The notes under the pieces were generated by a model that was not told the DNA's origin, made no database searches, and saw nothing but the letters and a program-made list of their open reading frames with translations. From Theristus sp. LFF4_11 (taxonomy: Eukaryota > Nematoda > Chromadorea > Monhysterida > Xyalidae), in assembly GCA_030248135.1 (NCBI GenBank), contig JASANC010005293.1, positions 28,561-92,560 on the forward strand: a stretch of 64,000 nucleotides of DNA, read 5' to 3'. A program made the position numbers and the translations under genes. Positions 1-12,500 of this stretch are shown here, in pieces (position 1 is the stretch's first letter; each line of letters starts with the position of its first letter).

Positions 1-195
1 CGATTGCGGCCGAAGCGTAGCGGCCTGAAGGATTGCGGCCTGGACGATTGCGGCCGAAGCATAGCGGCCTGGACGATAGCGGCCTGGACGATAGCGGCCC
101 GGACGATAGCGGCCTGGGACGATTGCGGCCCGGGACGATTGCGGCCTGGGACGATTGCGGCCCGGGACGATTGCGGCCTGGGACGATTGCGGCCC
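1..195. repeat. GC-rich minisatellite, left array of an inverted pair
   Basis: Tandem copies of a roughly 16-bp unit of the type GGGACGATTGCGGCCT, more degenerate in the first 100 bases. The same unit returns in reverse complement at 1551-1770, so the two arrays look like subterminal repeats of one fold-back element whose left end lies outside the window. Open frames across it (repeating RLRPG or TIAAW) come from the repeat and are not genes. Confidence 0.85.
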
Positions 196-224
196 ACAAA
201 GTTTTCATGCTTTGTCACCTTTCC

Positions 225-310
225 AGGTCAATTTCTATCTATCTAGAAAATTTGCTCCAGCCATCTATATCGCCCCCCCCCAACACCCCTGCTCTGGAAC
301 AACAATGGTT
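225..310 (-). repeat. Dispersed repeat, copy 1 (GATA-tract plus G-run)
   Basis: Read on the minus strand this segment (a GTTGTTCCAGAGC start, a G run, CGATATAGAT, then a GATA tract) matches 34198-34260 plus the bases after 34712. The later copy is split by a TA-flanked MITE, so this copy serves as the empty-site comparison. It lies between the two minisatellite arrays at 1-195 and 1551-1770. Confidence 0.6.
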
Positions 311-1550
311 TAAGCCATCGTCGTCGTCGTGTCTGCTGCGTTTGCGTCGAATCGATCGTTGATATTTGCGCTAATATTTGCGCCGCTGTTAGCAATAAAA
401 TAAATTGAATTGAATGGAAATTGAATTGAATTGAAATAAATTGTTGCTGTTTGTTGTCCGAATCCCTATGTTTGAAAATCCAAGATTCTGGAGGTTTGAT
501 TTGAAACAAATGCTGGGGGTGGGGTTAAGGTTGTTAAACAAAAATCGAAATTTTTATGTGATTAAAAAGTGCCTAATAAAAAAATTCAAAAATTTTCCCT
601 CTAATATGCTCTGAAAACCTTAATTTTGGCACAATTTTTTCGAAAGTTCAACAAAAATTTTCTTTGATATTACCTCGTAAAACCGTCAGTAGTCGATTTT
701 GGACCGTTTTACCGACTGATTTTAGGCTTCGACAATTTCGGCGATGAAGTTTTTGAGCGTTCCAAAGCTTGGCTACTATTTCCGATGCAGATAAGGTGAC
801 AATTCGCCTTGCAATCTGATTTCTGAGCGTCCGAGCTGCTCCGTTTGCCAGCGCCACGTTGTCTGGTTGCTGTTTCGTGTCCTGTCGTCGCGCCATCATT
901 AGAATTGATCGAATTTCAACCCGGTATGTGTGTTTTCACTTGAGCTGGGAACAATTAGTGACGTTTTGGGGGTCAAAACACAAGAGGCATGGTAACTGTT
1001 TGGAAAAGGGGTAAATGAAGTCACCCAAACAAAATCTGGAAAGTTTTCGGGAGTCATTCGGGAGGCGCTTGCACATCAAGTGCGGTTCTTCGAACTCCCT
1101 GGTTAATTTAGCACAACTTTATTTTCTGATTTTTTCCAGTTAAAAAAATGACGATTTTTGTTTTTTTTTCAACAACCCAAGGTGGGGTCTCTGCCTGAGG
1201 ACTCAACTCGAGACAAAAGAAATTTTTCAGATATCTAGATATTTTTATAAGAAAGTACAGTTTTAAATTTTAATGGGAATTTTTTTGTTGGTTTAATTTT
1301 TTTATAATTAATTGGTAGTTTAAAACTTTAATAACAAATTAAACAAAAAAGGCTCAGATGAAATATAGCTCTGCCCGGCGACAAGGAAAGTTGAGCATGG
1401 AAGATTTCGATTTGGGGTTCTAAGAAAAACATAATTACTAATCAATAAACAAAAAACAACTTAAAAAAAAAGAATTGAAAACTCGATCGTGTGCGAGAAT
1501 AACATAACCAGTTGCGTGCGACAAAGACAATGACACCGCTTTAAAATTTC

Positions 1551-1770
1551 GTGGGCCGCAATCGTCCCAGGCCGCAATCGTCCCGGGCCGCAATCGTCCC
1601 GGGCCGCAATCGTCCCAGGCCGCAATCGTCCCAGGCCGCAATCCTTCAGGCCGCAATCGTCCAGGCCGCAATCCTTCAGGCCGCAATCGTCCTAGGCCGC
1701 AATCCTTCAGGCCGCAATCCTTCAGGCCGCAATGCTTCGGCCGCAATGCTTCGGCCGCTATCTAATGGGC
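1551..1770. repeat. GC-rich minisatellite, right inverted array
   Basis: Tandem units such as GGCCGCAATCGTCCCA, the reverse complement of the array at 1-195. The interval 311-1550 between the arrays is AT-rich with A/T homopolymers, and I see no gene in it. Together 1-1770 resembles a non-autonomous fold-back element with subterminal minisatellites. No clear outer terminus or target duplication is visible. Confidence 0.8.
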
Positions 1771-2084
1771 CGCAATCGAACGCACGCCCCCGTGTACCCC
1801 CCTCCCCCCCTTTACCTCGACACGGGTATTAGACTCCCCCCACCCCCCCCCTCCGCGAGAAAACACGGGATCGCACCCCCCCCCCTCACGGTGGTCAATC
1901 TCATCTCAATTTTTTCCAAAAATACCGTAATTTTTGCATTTTTCTTGACGTTTGTGTCTGCCCCTGCAAAGATTTTGTTGTTTCTGACCAAACAAGCAGC
2001 TTGTTTGCACAAAATATTCTGTATTTTACAAGAATTTCTGTGTTTTTCTAAGGCAAAAATTTGGTATTACCCGTGCGATCCCGT

Positions 2085-2232
2085 GCACCCCCCCTCACGA
2101 AATTTTTCTGCCAGTGCACCCCCCTCAGGAAAATTTGCTGCCCGTGCACCCCCCTCACCGAGAAGGCACCTGACCCCCCTCTAAAATTAGGCAAACACCC
2201 CCCCCCCCTCACCCGAGGTCCCGCTTTCCCGC
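2085..2232. repeat. C-tract repeat, copy 1
   Basis: A segment of short unique words separated by poly-C (GTGCACCCCCC, AAATTTGCTGCC, GAGAAGGCACC, AAAATTAGGCAAACA, CCCGAGGTCCCGCTT). The same order of words recurs at 3105-3236. Homopolymers of 7 to 12 Cs make the exact length unreliable. The sequence from 1790 to 3240 contains many such tracts and no credible gene. Confidence 0.7.
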
Positions 2233-3104
2233 GATCACGTTGCGGGCAACTGACAGACGCAAGTTTAACACGTTAGTTTAGCTCAGCACGCAAGTTTTAA
2301 CATGTGGCCATGTTATCGGGTATCTGAAAAACGATCGTGTGATGTGGTATTAACCAACATCCCCGCTCCAATTGTTTAACAATATATCGCACAACTCCAT
2401 TGTAGACCTATAACGTACGCCAATCAACAAGATATCATGTTCATCTCATGGCCTACCGACTGAAAAAACATGTTCTAAGTTGCAAGAAAACGATTTCTGA
2501 AACGATATTTCAATTCAGTTAAGTCATTTCAACGCTAAAAATTGACTCTAGAAGTCATCCAAATCGAAAAACATGGAGTACGTCGGTCAAAATGACCAAA
2601 TAATGACATGTACCTAAGCACACAAAGAAGTTGGGAAGAAAATTTGGTTTGAACTTTCAAAAAATTATGCCATAAATCGAATTTTCAGAGCAAAGTAGAA
2701 GAAAAATTTTTCAAATTTTTTTTTAAGTTTGAAAAAAAAAATCCAAATTTTTTTTTTTAAAAAACGAAAAAAAAATAATAAAAAATTTTTTTTTTTCAAA
2801 GCCCCTAACCCTAGGGGGGGTTGTCGGCCAAATTTTCGAGGGGGGGAGTCCGATGGGGGGGTGCCCGGTTTTAGGGGGGGTGGCACGGTGCCCCCCCCCC
2901 CCCCCCACCCGACGGTCTCTGGTGCTCTGGGGGGGTGTGGGCCCCCCCCCCCCCCCCCCCGCCCACGGTACTGCCCCCCATGGGACCCCGGGGGGGGGGT
3001 CCCACGTTACCATAGGTTGGAGACCCCCCCTCACTTTTTGGTCGGCACCCCCCCCCCCCCCACGGCCCCAAACCCCCCGTTCGAAAATTTGTTTGGGCCC
3101 ACGG

Positions 3105-3236
3105 TACTGACTGCACCCCCCCTCAGGAAAATTTGCTGCCCGTGCACCCCCCTCACCGAGAAGGCACCTCTGACCCCCCCCCCCTCTAAAATTAGGCAAA
3201 CACCCCCCCCCGTCACGTCACCCGAGGTCCCGCTTC
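3105..3236. repeat. C-tract repeat, copy 2
   Basis: Second copy of the word order seen at 2085-2232, in the same orientation. The intervening 2233-3104 holds AT-rich sequence, an A/T homopolymer block (2700-2800) and G/C homopolymer blocks (2810-3060), with no gene seen. Confidence 0.7.
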
Positions 3237-3576
3237 AGCTACTGCCCGAAAACACAAATGAGGATTTTCCTTTTTTAACAACCCTACTGCTACGATCGAC
3301 ATTTTGAACTTTTGCTGATTACGTGAACTCTACGAATTATGTTATTTTTATAGCACATCCCACGACCCTGCTCAGAGGTTCATTTCCGCTCATCCACAAC
3401 TTTCCCTACCTATTGGAGAGCATTTTCTGCGTGCGCCCGCGCACATGCTAACGAAAATCCGTTGCTGGTGCGGCTATTCGTTCAGAAAAACCATCAGAGA
3501 TAATTGAGAAAGTCAACGACGACGACGTTTATACACTCCGATGCTGGTCCAAGCGCGCCAACACCAAGGTCCGTCG

Positions 3577-6500
3577 ATGTGGACTCTCGTCAAAAACACA
3601 CTGCAAAGCATTTACCTCTGGGTGGCGAAATTGTTCCAATGCATCTGTTTTGTCATACGCAGACAGAGTCGAAAGGTGTGTGTGTGTGACCTTGTTGTGT
3701 TCTGTCATCATCATCCATCGGAGTTCTTCGTTATTTTTAAAACGATCAATCCGATCAGCTTTCCCAAACAACGTCCCCTTTTTCCAGGTTCGTGGCTATC
3801 AAGTGATCACGTACGAGCTCGTGCCGTTGTCGCCGTTAACTCGCGAACGTTTGTGTGAGTCGTGTTGTTTCGGATGTTTCGTTAACATGTTGCAAAGATT
3901 CACCCACCGTCACGTCACGGTGTGTTGATTGTATATTTTTTGAAAATTGGCGCAACATTTAGATCAAAATCTAAATTAACGTGCTCGTGCCGTGCTGGTG
4001 GTGGCCTGAAGATTCAGCGCACTGTTAACAAATAGAACATTAGTGAGGTTCTCCACCACAACTCCACTCTACAGTTTGCACGATCACTAACAAACACACC
4101 AGCACACACGATGACGATATCATGCGGATGCGCGAGCGAGCGCAGCGAGCGGAGAGCGCATCACGCATAATATGAGCCGTTATACCCCAGCGCGCTTTTT
4201 TCAAAATTGCTCGCTGCCTCCAGCGAGCATAGTATAAGCCACAAACTTGGTTCCGTGCACACGAAACGAACACCCAAAGTTGTGCTTGGAGCCGTGAAAA
4301 TTTTTTTATCCGACTACTTTTCATACGCTGTAGACACGAAAAACCTATTCTGAAATTTATGTTACTTATTTTCCTTGGTATTTTTTTTCTGGTATGTAAT
4401 CAACATGTGTTCGCCCTTTCAATTTTTACCTGCGACACTTTCGCAGTCGAACAAAAATGTTCCCTGGGGTAATTCCACCCGGAGATTTTGAAAATTGGGT
4501 TAATTTTTTACCCAGACCCTGTTTTTGGGTAAAAAATTGGGCATTTTTAATTGTTGGGAGGGTTTTCACCTGGTTTTAAGTGTTCGCCCTTTCAATTTTT
4601 AGCTGGGACACTTTCACAGTTGAACAAAATTGTTTCCTAGGGTAATTTCATCCGTAGATTCTGAAAATTTAGTTTATTTTTTTGCCCGGGCATTTTTTTG
4701 GGGTCAAAATTGTGCATTTTTTAAAGTTGGTAGCATTTTGACTGGGTATCAGTTTTTCACTCTTACAAATTTTGTCTGAGCTACGAAAAATAGGAGAAAT
4801 GTTTAGTCCGTAGGAATTCAATGCGCTGATCACGGATTTTGGGTTAGTTTTCTTACGTGAGCAACTCTAGATGCTGAATCGTGACGATATCGGGCGAATC
4901 GGCCGTGGAAATCGGCGAAATCGGTCCAGGAACGAAAAACAAGAAAAGAGTGTTTTCCAGGGTAATTCAATGCGCTGATCACGAATTTTGGGTTAGTTTT
5001 CACACGTGAGCAACTCTAGATGCTGAATCGTGACGATTTCGGGCGAATCGGCCGTGGAAGTTGGCGAAATCGGTCCAGGAACGAAAAAGAAGAAAAGGGT
5101 GTTTTCCAGGGTAATTCAATGCGCTGATCACGAATTTTGGGTTAGTTTTCTTACGTGAGCAACTCTAGATGCTGAATCGTGACGATTTCGGGCGAATCGG
5201 CCGTGGAAGTTGGCGAAATCGGTCCAGGAACGAAAAACAAGAAAAGGGTGTTTTCCAGGGTAATTCAATGCGCTGATCACGAATTTTGGGTTAGTTTTTT
5301 TACGTGAGCAACTCTAGATGCTGAATCGTGACGATTTCGGGCGAATCGGCCGTGGAAGTTGGCGAAATCGGTCCAGAAACGAAAAACAAGAAAAGGTTGT
5401 TTTCCAGGGTAATTCAATGCGCTGATCACGAATTTTGGGTTAGTTTTCTTATGTGAGCAACTCTAGATGCTGAATCGTGACGATTTCGGGCGAATCGGCC
5501 GTGGAAGTTGGCGAAATCGGTCCAGAAGCAAAAAAAATCCCACAAGAAAAGGGTGTTTTCCAGAGTAATTCAATGCACTGATCCCGGATTTTGGGTTAGT
5601 TTTTTATGTGAGCAACTCTAGATACTGAATCGTGACGATTTCGGGCGAATCGGCCGTGGAAGTTGGCGAAATCGGTCCAGAAACGAAAAAGAAGAAAAGG
5701 GTGTTTTCCAGGGTAATTCAATGCGCTGATCACGAATTTTGGGTTAGTTTTCTTACGTGAGCAACTCTAGATGCTGAATCGTGACGATTTCGGGCGAATC
5801 GGCCGTGGAAGTTGGCGAAATCGGTCCAGGAACGAAAAACAAGAAAAGGGTGTTTTCCAGGGTAATTCAATGCGCTGATCACGAAATTTGGGTTAGTTTT
5901 TTTACGTGAGCAACTCTAGATGCTGAATCGTGACGATTTCGGGCGAATCGGCCGTGGAAGTTGGCGAAATCGGTCCAGGAACGAAAAACAAGAAAAGGAT
6001 GTTTTCCAGGGTAATTCAATGCGCTGATCACGAATTTTGGGTTAGTTTTCTTACGTGAGCAACTCTAGATGCTGAATCGTAACGATTTCGAGCGAATCGG
6101 CCGTGGAAATTGGCGAAATCGGTCCAGGAACGAAAACAAGAAAATGGTGTTTCCCAGGGTAATTCAATGCGCTGATCACGAAATTTGGGTTAGTTTTTTT
6201 ACGTGAGCAACTCTAGATGCTGAATCGTGACGATTTCGGGCGAATCGGCCGTGGAAGTTGGCGAAATCGGTCCAGGAACGAAAAACAAGAAAAGGGTGTT
6301 TTCCAGGGTAATTCAATGCGCTGATCACGAATTTTGGGTTAGTTTTCTTACGTGAGCAACTCTAGATGCTGAATCGTGACGATTTCGGGCGAATCGGCCG
6401 TGGAAGTTGGCGAAATCGGTCCAGAAACGAAAAACCAGAAAAGGGTGTTTTTCAGGGTAATTCAATGCACTGATCCCGGATTTTGGGTTAGTTTCTTATG

Positions 6501-9500
6501 TGAGCAACTCTAGATACTGAATCGTGACGATTTCGGGCGAATCGGCCGTGGAAGTTGGCGAAATCGGTCCCAAAACGAAAAACAAGAAAAGTGTGTTTCC
6601 CAGGGTAATTCAATGCGCTGATCACGGATTTTGGGTTAGTTTTTTATGTGAGCAACTCTAGATACTGAATCGTGACGATTTCGGGCGAACCGCCGTGGAA
6701 ATTAGCGAAATCGGTCCAAATACAAAAAACTGTGTTGTCCATGGTAATTCATTGCGCCGATCACGGCTTTTGGGTCAGTTTTCTTATGTGAGCAATTCTA
6801 GATACTGAATCGTGACGATGTCGGGCAAATCGGCCGTAGAAATAGCATAGGCGAAATCGGCCCAAAAAACGAAAAATGAAAACCCTGAGGTATCCGGGGT
6901 TTAGAAGAATGTGTGACCAACGAGATGTGAATTTGGTTCGACCTTCGGGACTTATTTAAAAGTCAGAATATTATCTAAAAATGCGGGAGACGCATATAAA
7001 AGGAGGAATATGGCTTTGTGTAAGCAGTGAGAGACTTGGCTCGACAACTCTTTTCAAGTCTCTGATGTGGTACACACGGATACAAGTACATAAAAGCCAT
7101 ATTTTTGCGCCGTTTATTCACTATTTCGGTTGCACATGTACTTTGTAGACAATTAAAACTTCAACATTTGCGGTATTTCGGGCATTTAGCGACCACTAAA
7201 ACCACTAAAATAACGATCAGACTTCAGATCGCTGATACTGGTTTGCCCAGAACAAAGTGTATCGCAGAGGCATTAGGGAACGCCAGGTCTCCTTCTGTGG
7301 CAAAGGCAACGACTCACGGGACAGACAGTTTTGCCACTTGAGTTTGGTAAAAAGGCTGAAAATCAACGGAAGACAACACCTTTTTGTCACTGGTGCTGGT
7401 GTGTACACAGCGATGCGTACGTTAGCAACGATAAAACCACATGAAACAATGTTTTGCAGTCTCTGATTTTTCTGTTTTTGCACAGAATTTACAGATTGTT
7501 GATTTACAGAAGTTCTGCACAGAATTTGCACAGAATTTCGCACATGATGTGATTTCGAACTAAACTGGAAAGGACAGTGAAAAATAATTTTAAAACTGTT
7601 TTACACTTTTCAGTAAAACAAACGCGGCGCAAAAATATAGCTTTTATGTACTTGTATCCGTGTGTACCACATCAGAGACTTGAAAAGAGTTGTCGAGCCA
7701 AGTCTCTCACTGCTTACACAAAGCCATATTCCTCCTTTTATATGCGTCTCCCGCATTTTTAGATAATCGGATGTTCAGGGCGTTTTGTCGTTAATTATTC
7801 TTCTTGTCATCGTAATGTCATCATAATTCAACTTATTCTTTCTTGGGGAGAGAAATTTTTTCTTTCAATGGGGGGGGGTTTGAAAAAAAAAAACATTATA
7901 TCGATTTATCTTTTTTTCTTCCCTCTGACAAACTGGATAACAATTCTTTTTTTATTTTAACTTTATTTTGTTTTGTTTTTTTTTCTTTTTCCGGTGTTAC
8001 ATTACCCCATACCCCTTTCGTTTTTTAACCCACAAACGGGCGCGTTTTTTTTTTTTTGTTTGGGGGGGGGGGGCGGGGGTTTTTTTTTTATTTTTTTTTT
8101 TTTTTATTTATTTGTTGACATAATTTTTTACCAAATTAATTATTTTAAGGTTATTTTAGAGGATTTTCTTGAGGATGATGTAGTACCGCGATACTTTTGC
8201 AGATTGAACTTTTGCATTGTTTTTTGTTCTTCAGGTTAGTCAATGGTTCGAGCTGGTGATCTTCACGGCGAGCATGGAGATTTACGGCACGGCAGTCGCC
8301 GACAAACTCGACAAGGGCGTCGGCATGCTGCCGAGGCGCTATTTCAGACAGGTCCGGCTTTTTATTTGTGCGTGATTAGGCGTTTTTCTAGTTTTAAACA
8401 TCGATTTAACTCGTGTCTCTTTGGAAAAGCAGTTTTTTGACAACGACAACAACAATTCGGCGGTTAGTTTACTTTTTGGTTGTCGATCTCTCAACAAATC
8501 TCGTTCGCTGATTGTTTAAAAGCGGATTTCATTGTTTTGAAAGATTTTTTGTTTATTGCTTTTATCGTTTCTTTTGGTTCTGACTCTGAGACTCAATGCG
8601 CGCATCGGAAAACAGTTTTCTGCTTGCCTGACGCTGGAATTCAAAATTGGTGAAGCAACCGTGAGTACCCGATGTGCGGTTGAATTACCAGGGCCGTTTT
8701 GAATTGCTTTGTTAAGCATGAAATGAACTTTCATTTCACGTTTGCAAACGCATTCAGTCACAGCACCAAAAGAAAAGACTCGAATAAAAAACACCTCAAT
8801 GTTGTTGTTTTTGCTGTTCAGCACTGCACGATGGATTACGGCGGCTACACCAAAGATTTGACTGCAATCGATCCAGATCTCAGTTCAGTTTGCATTCTCG
8901 ACAATTCCCCGGCCGCCTACAGAAAGTTTCCTGGTGGGTGTCGTTTTTTCTCAGTTTTCGTCAGTTTTTCGTTGATTCATTCGTTTTTCTTTTCTTTTTT
9001 TGATTGGTCGCGTTTTGAACTGATATTCACTGAATGGCTGACACAATAGACAGCGTGTCTCCTTACCAACAACGCGTTTATTCAGAGTTCTTTAGTTCTG
9101 AAGCATTTGAATTCACAAATACTGAATATTTCTCGGACGCATTATCGCTGTGGTGTGGGCTACCGAGGAGCGCAGCCGCGAGAATTCTTTGTTGTGGCAG
9201 TAAGATCGCGGCACCGGTTTGCCGACTGTGCACTATTTTGAGGACTATGTGGATGTGTCACCACCACGGCATAGGCTTCCACCTACCTATCATAATCTTT
9301 CTGTCAGGAAGTGTCTGTCGACATGGGCTTCCTAGAAAGGTGTCTGTGTCTGTGATAGACTCCCTGCGAAATGAATTTTTTCCCTCGAGCCGACACAGCC
9401 GATTCGGATACGGATCGCAAACGTTTCTTGCGAGCTTCGCACTGCAGTTCCCCACACGGTCGTACGCACACGAGTAGGGTTGGCACAGGAAAAAAACCGG

Positions 9501-12500
9501 TTTCTTTTCCGTTTTAAAACCGGTTTTTTTCCAGTTTTTTTCTTGAAAAAATAAAGAACCGGTTTTTTACCTTAAAAAATTTCAAACTTCGTGGTCGAAA
9601 ATCACAACTCTTCGTTTGATTGATAAAATGTAAAATTATATTTTTGAAAAAACGGTGCAGTGAACTGTGTCAAACTGAACTGGTGAAGCATCATTTTGCA
9701 GAAGCTTTTGTGTCAAGGGTCAAGTGAAATACGATGAAGTCAAGGTGAGTGCTAAACCAAGTGCATATGCAGACTGACTGACGATGTTGTCGATTTGCAA
9801 AGGGTAACTGATGAAATGTTATTTTTCAAACGCAATCCGCCACCGGTTTCACTTTGCAGTTCTGCAAATCTCGCCCCCTAATCGGGGTCAGCTATCCGGT
9901 CTCCTTGCAACCGTCCCTCCCCGCTCCCCACACCTACACGGTCACTGCCCAGTCTTTGTTTTCAATTTATTGAACGTGCTGCCCTGGAAACCAATAAAAG
10001 CGAAATTAATTTGATTTGAAACAAAAAATTGGGTAGCATTTGGTGGCAAAAATAGCATATTGGGTCGGTTGTATGCCCGAAAACAGCATTTTACGCTGCT
10101 CAAAATCACTAATTTTTATGTATTTCCTATTTTGAGTTCAAGATGCCAAGTTCTGAAAAGTTTAGGAAGTGGGAAGCATTCGGTTTTTTATGGTTTTAAA
10201 ACAGTTTTAAGATAGGCTTTTTGAGTCGACCGACCCGGCCTCCACACCTCTAGGCACAATTTCAAAAAAGTTTTTAAATTGAGTCAAATTTAGGACCAAT
10301 CGAACCGCCTTGATGCCCTGAGTTCGAAAATCATATTTTTATCTTAATCTAAGCCTTCTTTATGCTTCAAAATTAGGAAAAACCTAATTTTCGACCCTTT
10401 TGTAGTAAAACTGCTCTAGCTCGCTTCTGCTTGAAGCTATTAACAAAAATCAAACACCAATCGATTTCCCTTGTGCTCGCGCATATTTTTCGTTTTTATA
10501 CTATGGGTTGAAAATGTTTTTTTTATGTTTTGTATTTTAAAAAAACTGCAGAGGTTGGTGGTTTTTTACGTTTTTCGGTACTTTAGAAACGTTTGTGGGG
10601 TATAGTTGCTAAGTAATTCTGAAAGATCTACGAAAAATGTATATCCATGTAAAATTTCAGCTTCATAAAGCGTCGCCGGGAGTCACACCATACAAAACAA
10701 AATGGCTTGTCGCATGCGTTTTTGGTACATGTGCCGCATGCATACTGTACATGCGCGCACACACACAGTCACAGTGCACGCAAGCAGTGTGTGCGAAAAC
10801 TGCGCTTGCAAGTTGTTTGTTGTTCGCTTTGCACAATCACGATGTAGCGCGTAAATTGCGCTTGCAAGTTGTTTGCTGTTCGCTTTGCACAATCACGATG
10901 TAGCGCGTAAACTGCGCTTGCAAGTTGTTTGTTGTTCGCTTTGCACAATCACGATGTAGCGCGTAAACTGCGCTTGCAAGTTGTTTGTTGTTCACATTGC
11001 ACAATCACGATGTAGCGCGTAAACTGCGCTTGCAAGTTGTTTGTTGTTCACATTGCACAATCACGATGTAGCGCGTAAATTGCGCTTGCAAGTTGTTTGC
11101 TGTTCGCTTTGCACAATCACGATGTAGCGCGTAAACTGCGCTTGCAAGTAGTTTGTTGTTCGCTTTGCACAATCACGATGTAGCGCGTAAACTGCGCTTG
11201 CAAGTTGTTTGTTGTTCACTTTGTTGGGGGTGCACTATTGTAGAAAATTTTCTGGGGGGTGCACACCCCCCCACCCCACCCATGATATTTTTTCGCTTAA
11301 ATTTTGAAGGGAAAACGCTAAATTTTGCGGCAAAATTACAATGAAGAATGTCAAGTTATCATATATTCAGCTTATATTATGGACTTTATAGACAAAAAAA
11401 TCATGATTTTTAAGCAAAAGTTCATGATTTTTGGATGGTCCGAGAAAATTTTTGGGGGTTGTCACTGTAACTTAAGGTCCATGTGAGGGGGGGGGGTGGG
11501 TGGGGTGTCAAGCAAATTTCGAAAGGAGTGTGGATGGTCCAGTGTTCAGGTTTTAAGGTTTGGTGTCGCGTGACCCCACCCCCCACGCGGAGGTCTCGGG
11601 TGCTCTAGGGGGGAGGGGGTGTACGTACCCCCCCCCACCCCCACGTCTTCGGTACTGAACCCGTGGGCCCTACTTTCAGACGTACCGTATTACCTCTAAT
11701 AAACCCCCATGGGGGTTTATTTCTTTAGCGACATCTGGGGGTGGGTGTTTATTTTGGGGGGGGGGTTCATTTTTTGGGGGGGGGGAGTTATTTGGAAACC
11801 ATTTTTAGGGGTGGGCAAAATGGCAAAAATACCTTCCATGGCAGGAAGGAAGTCGCAGAAACTTCTACTTTTCACAGAGATTTCCTTTTGTAACAGCCTA
11901 TTGTAATGAAATTACCATTAACTCATCCCTTTGGGCCCTTTGGTAGCACAATTTCACCAATGTCACTGCATTCAGCCACTGAATTCGCTGGGTATGTGTT
12001 TCAAACAGGTTTCTAATAAACCCCCATGGGGGTTTATTTTGGGGAGGGGATTATTTGGAAATTTGTCGAGGGGGTGGGGGTTTATTTTTTTGGGGGGGGG
12101 GTAATTTTGGGGGGGGGGGTTTAATAGAGGTAATACGGTATGACTGTTTTCAAATTCAAATAACAAAAATTCTTCAAAATTTTGAATTTCAAAAAACCCA
12201 TACACAGGATTACCCAGCAGAACGAGGGCTTTCATATGAGCCATCAATCAGCGCGCTGCGATGAAGTTTGAGCGGACCCATATTTTGAAGGAGTACCGAA
12301 AAAAGGACGGACGGACAAACACGGCACAATGAGAAGATTAAGACAACACAGCCACAGTCAAAAGATCGCGTAGTGACCGCACGCTAAATGAAAATGTCCG
12401 ACTTTGTGTCCGATGTCCTACTCCTGTCCGCCGCGGTGTCCGGTCCCTGAACTCAAAGTTTCGGAAAAACGCTCGGGCAAGACCCCGACAGGAGGGGTAT

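Noticed and set aside
2723..3310. Gly/Pro-rich frames in the 2.7-3.3 kb region
   Set aside because: They derive from G and C homopolymers whose lengths are uncertain; there is no domain or start context.
9811..10014. Small frame recurring in each hAT copy ([11 protein letters not shown]...)
   Set aside because: It recurs only because the element recurs; it has no transposase motifs and no evidence of expression.
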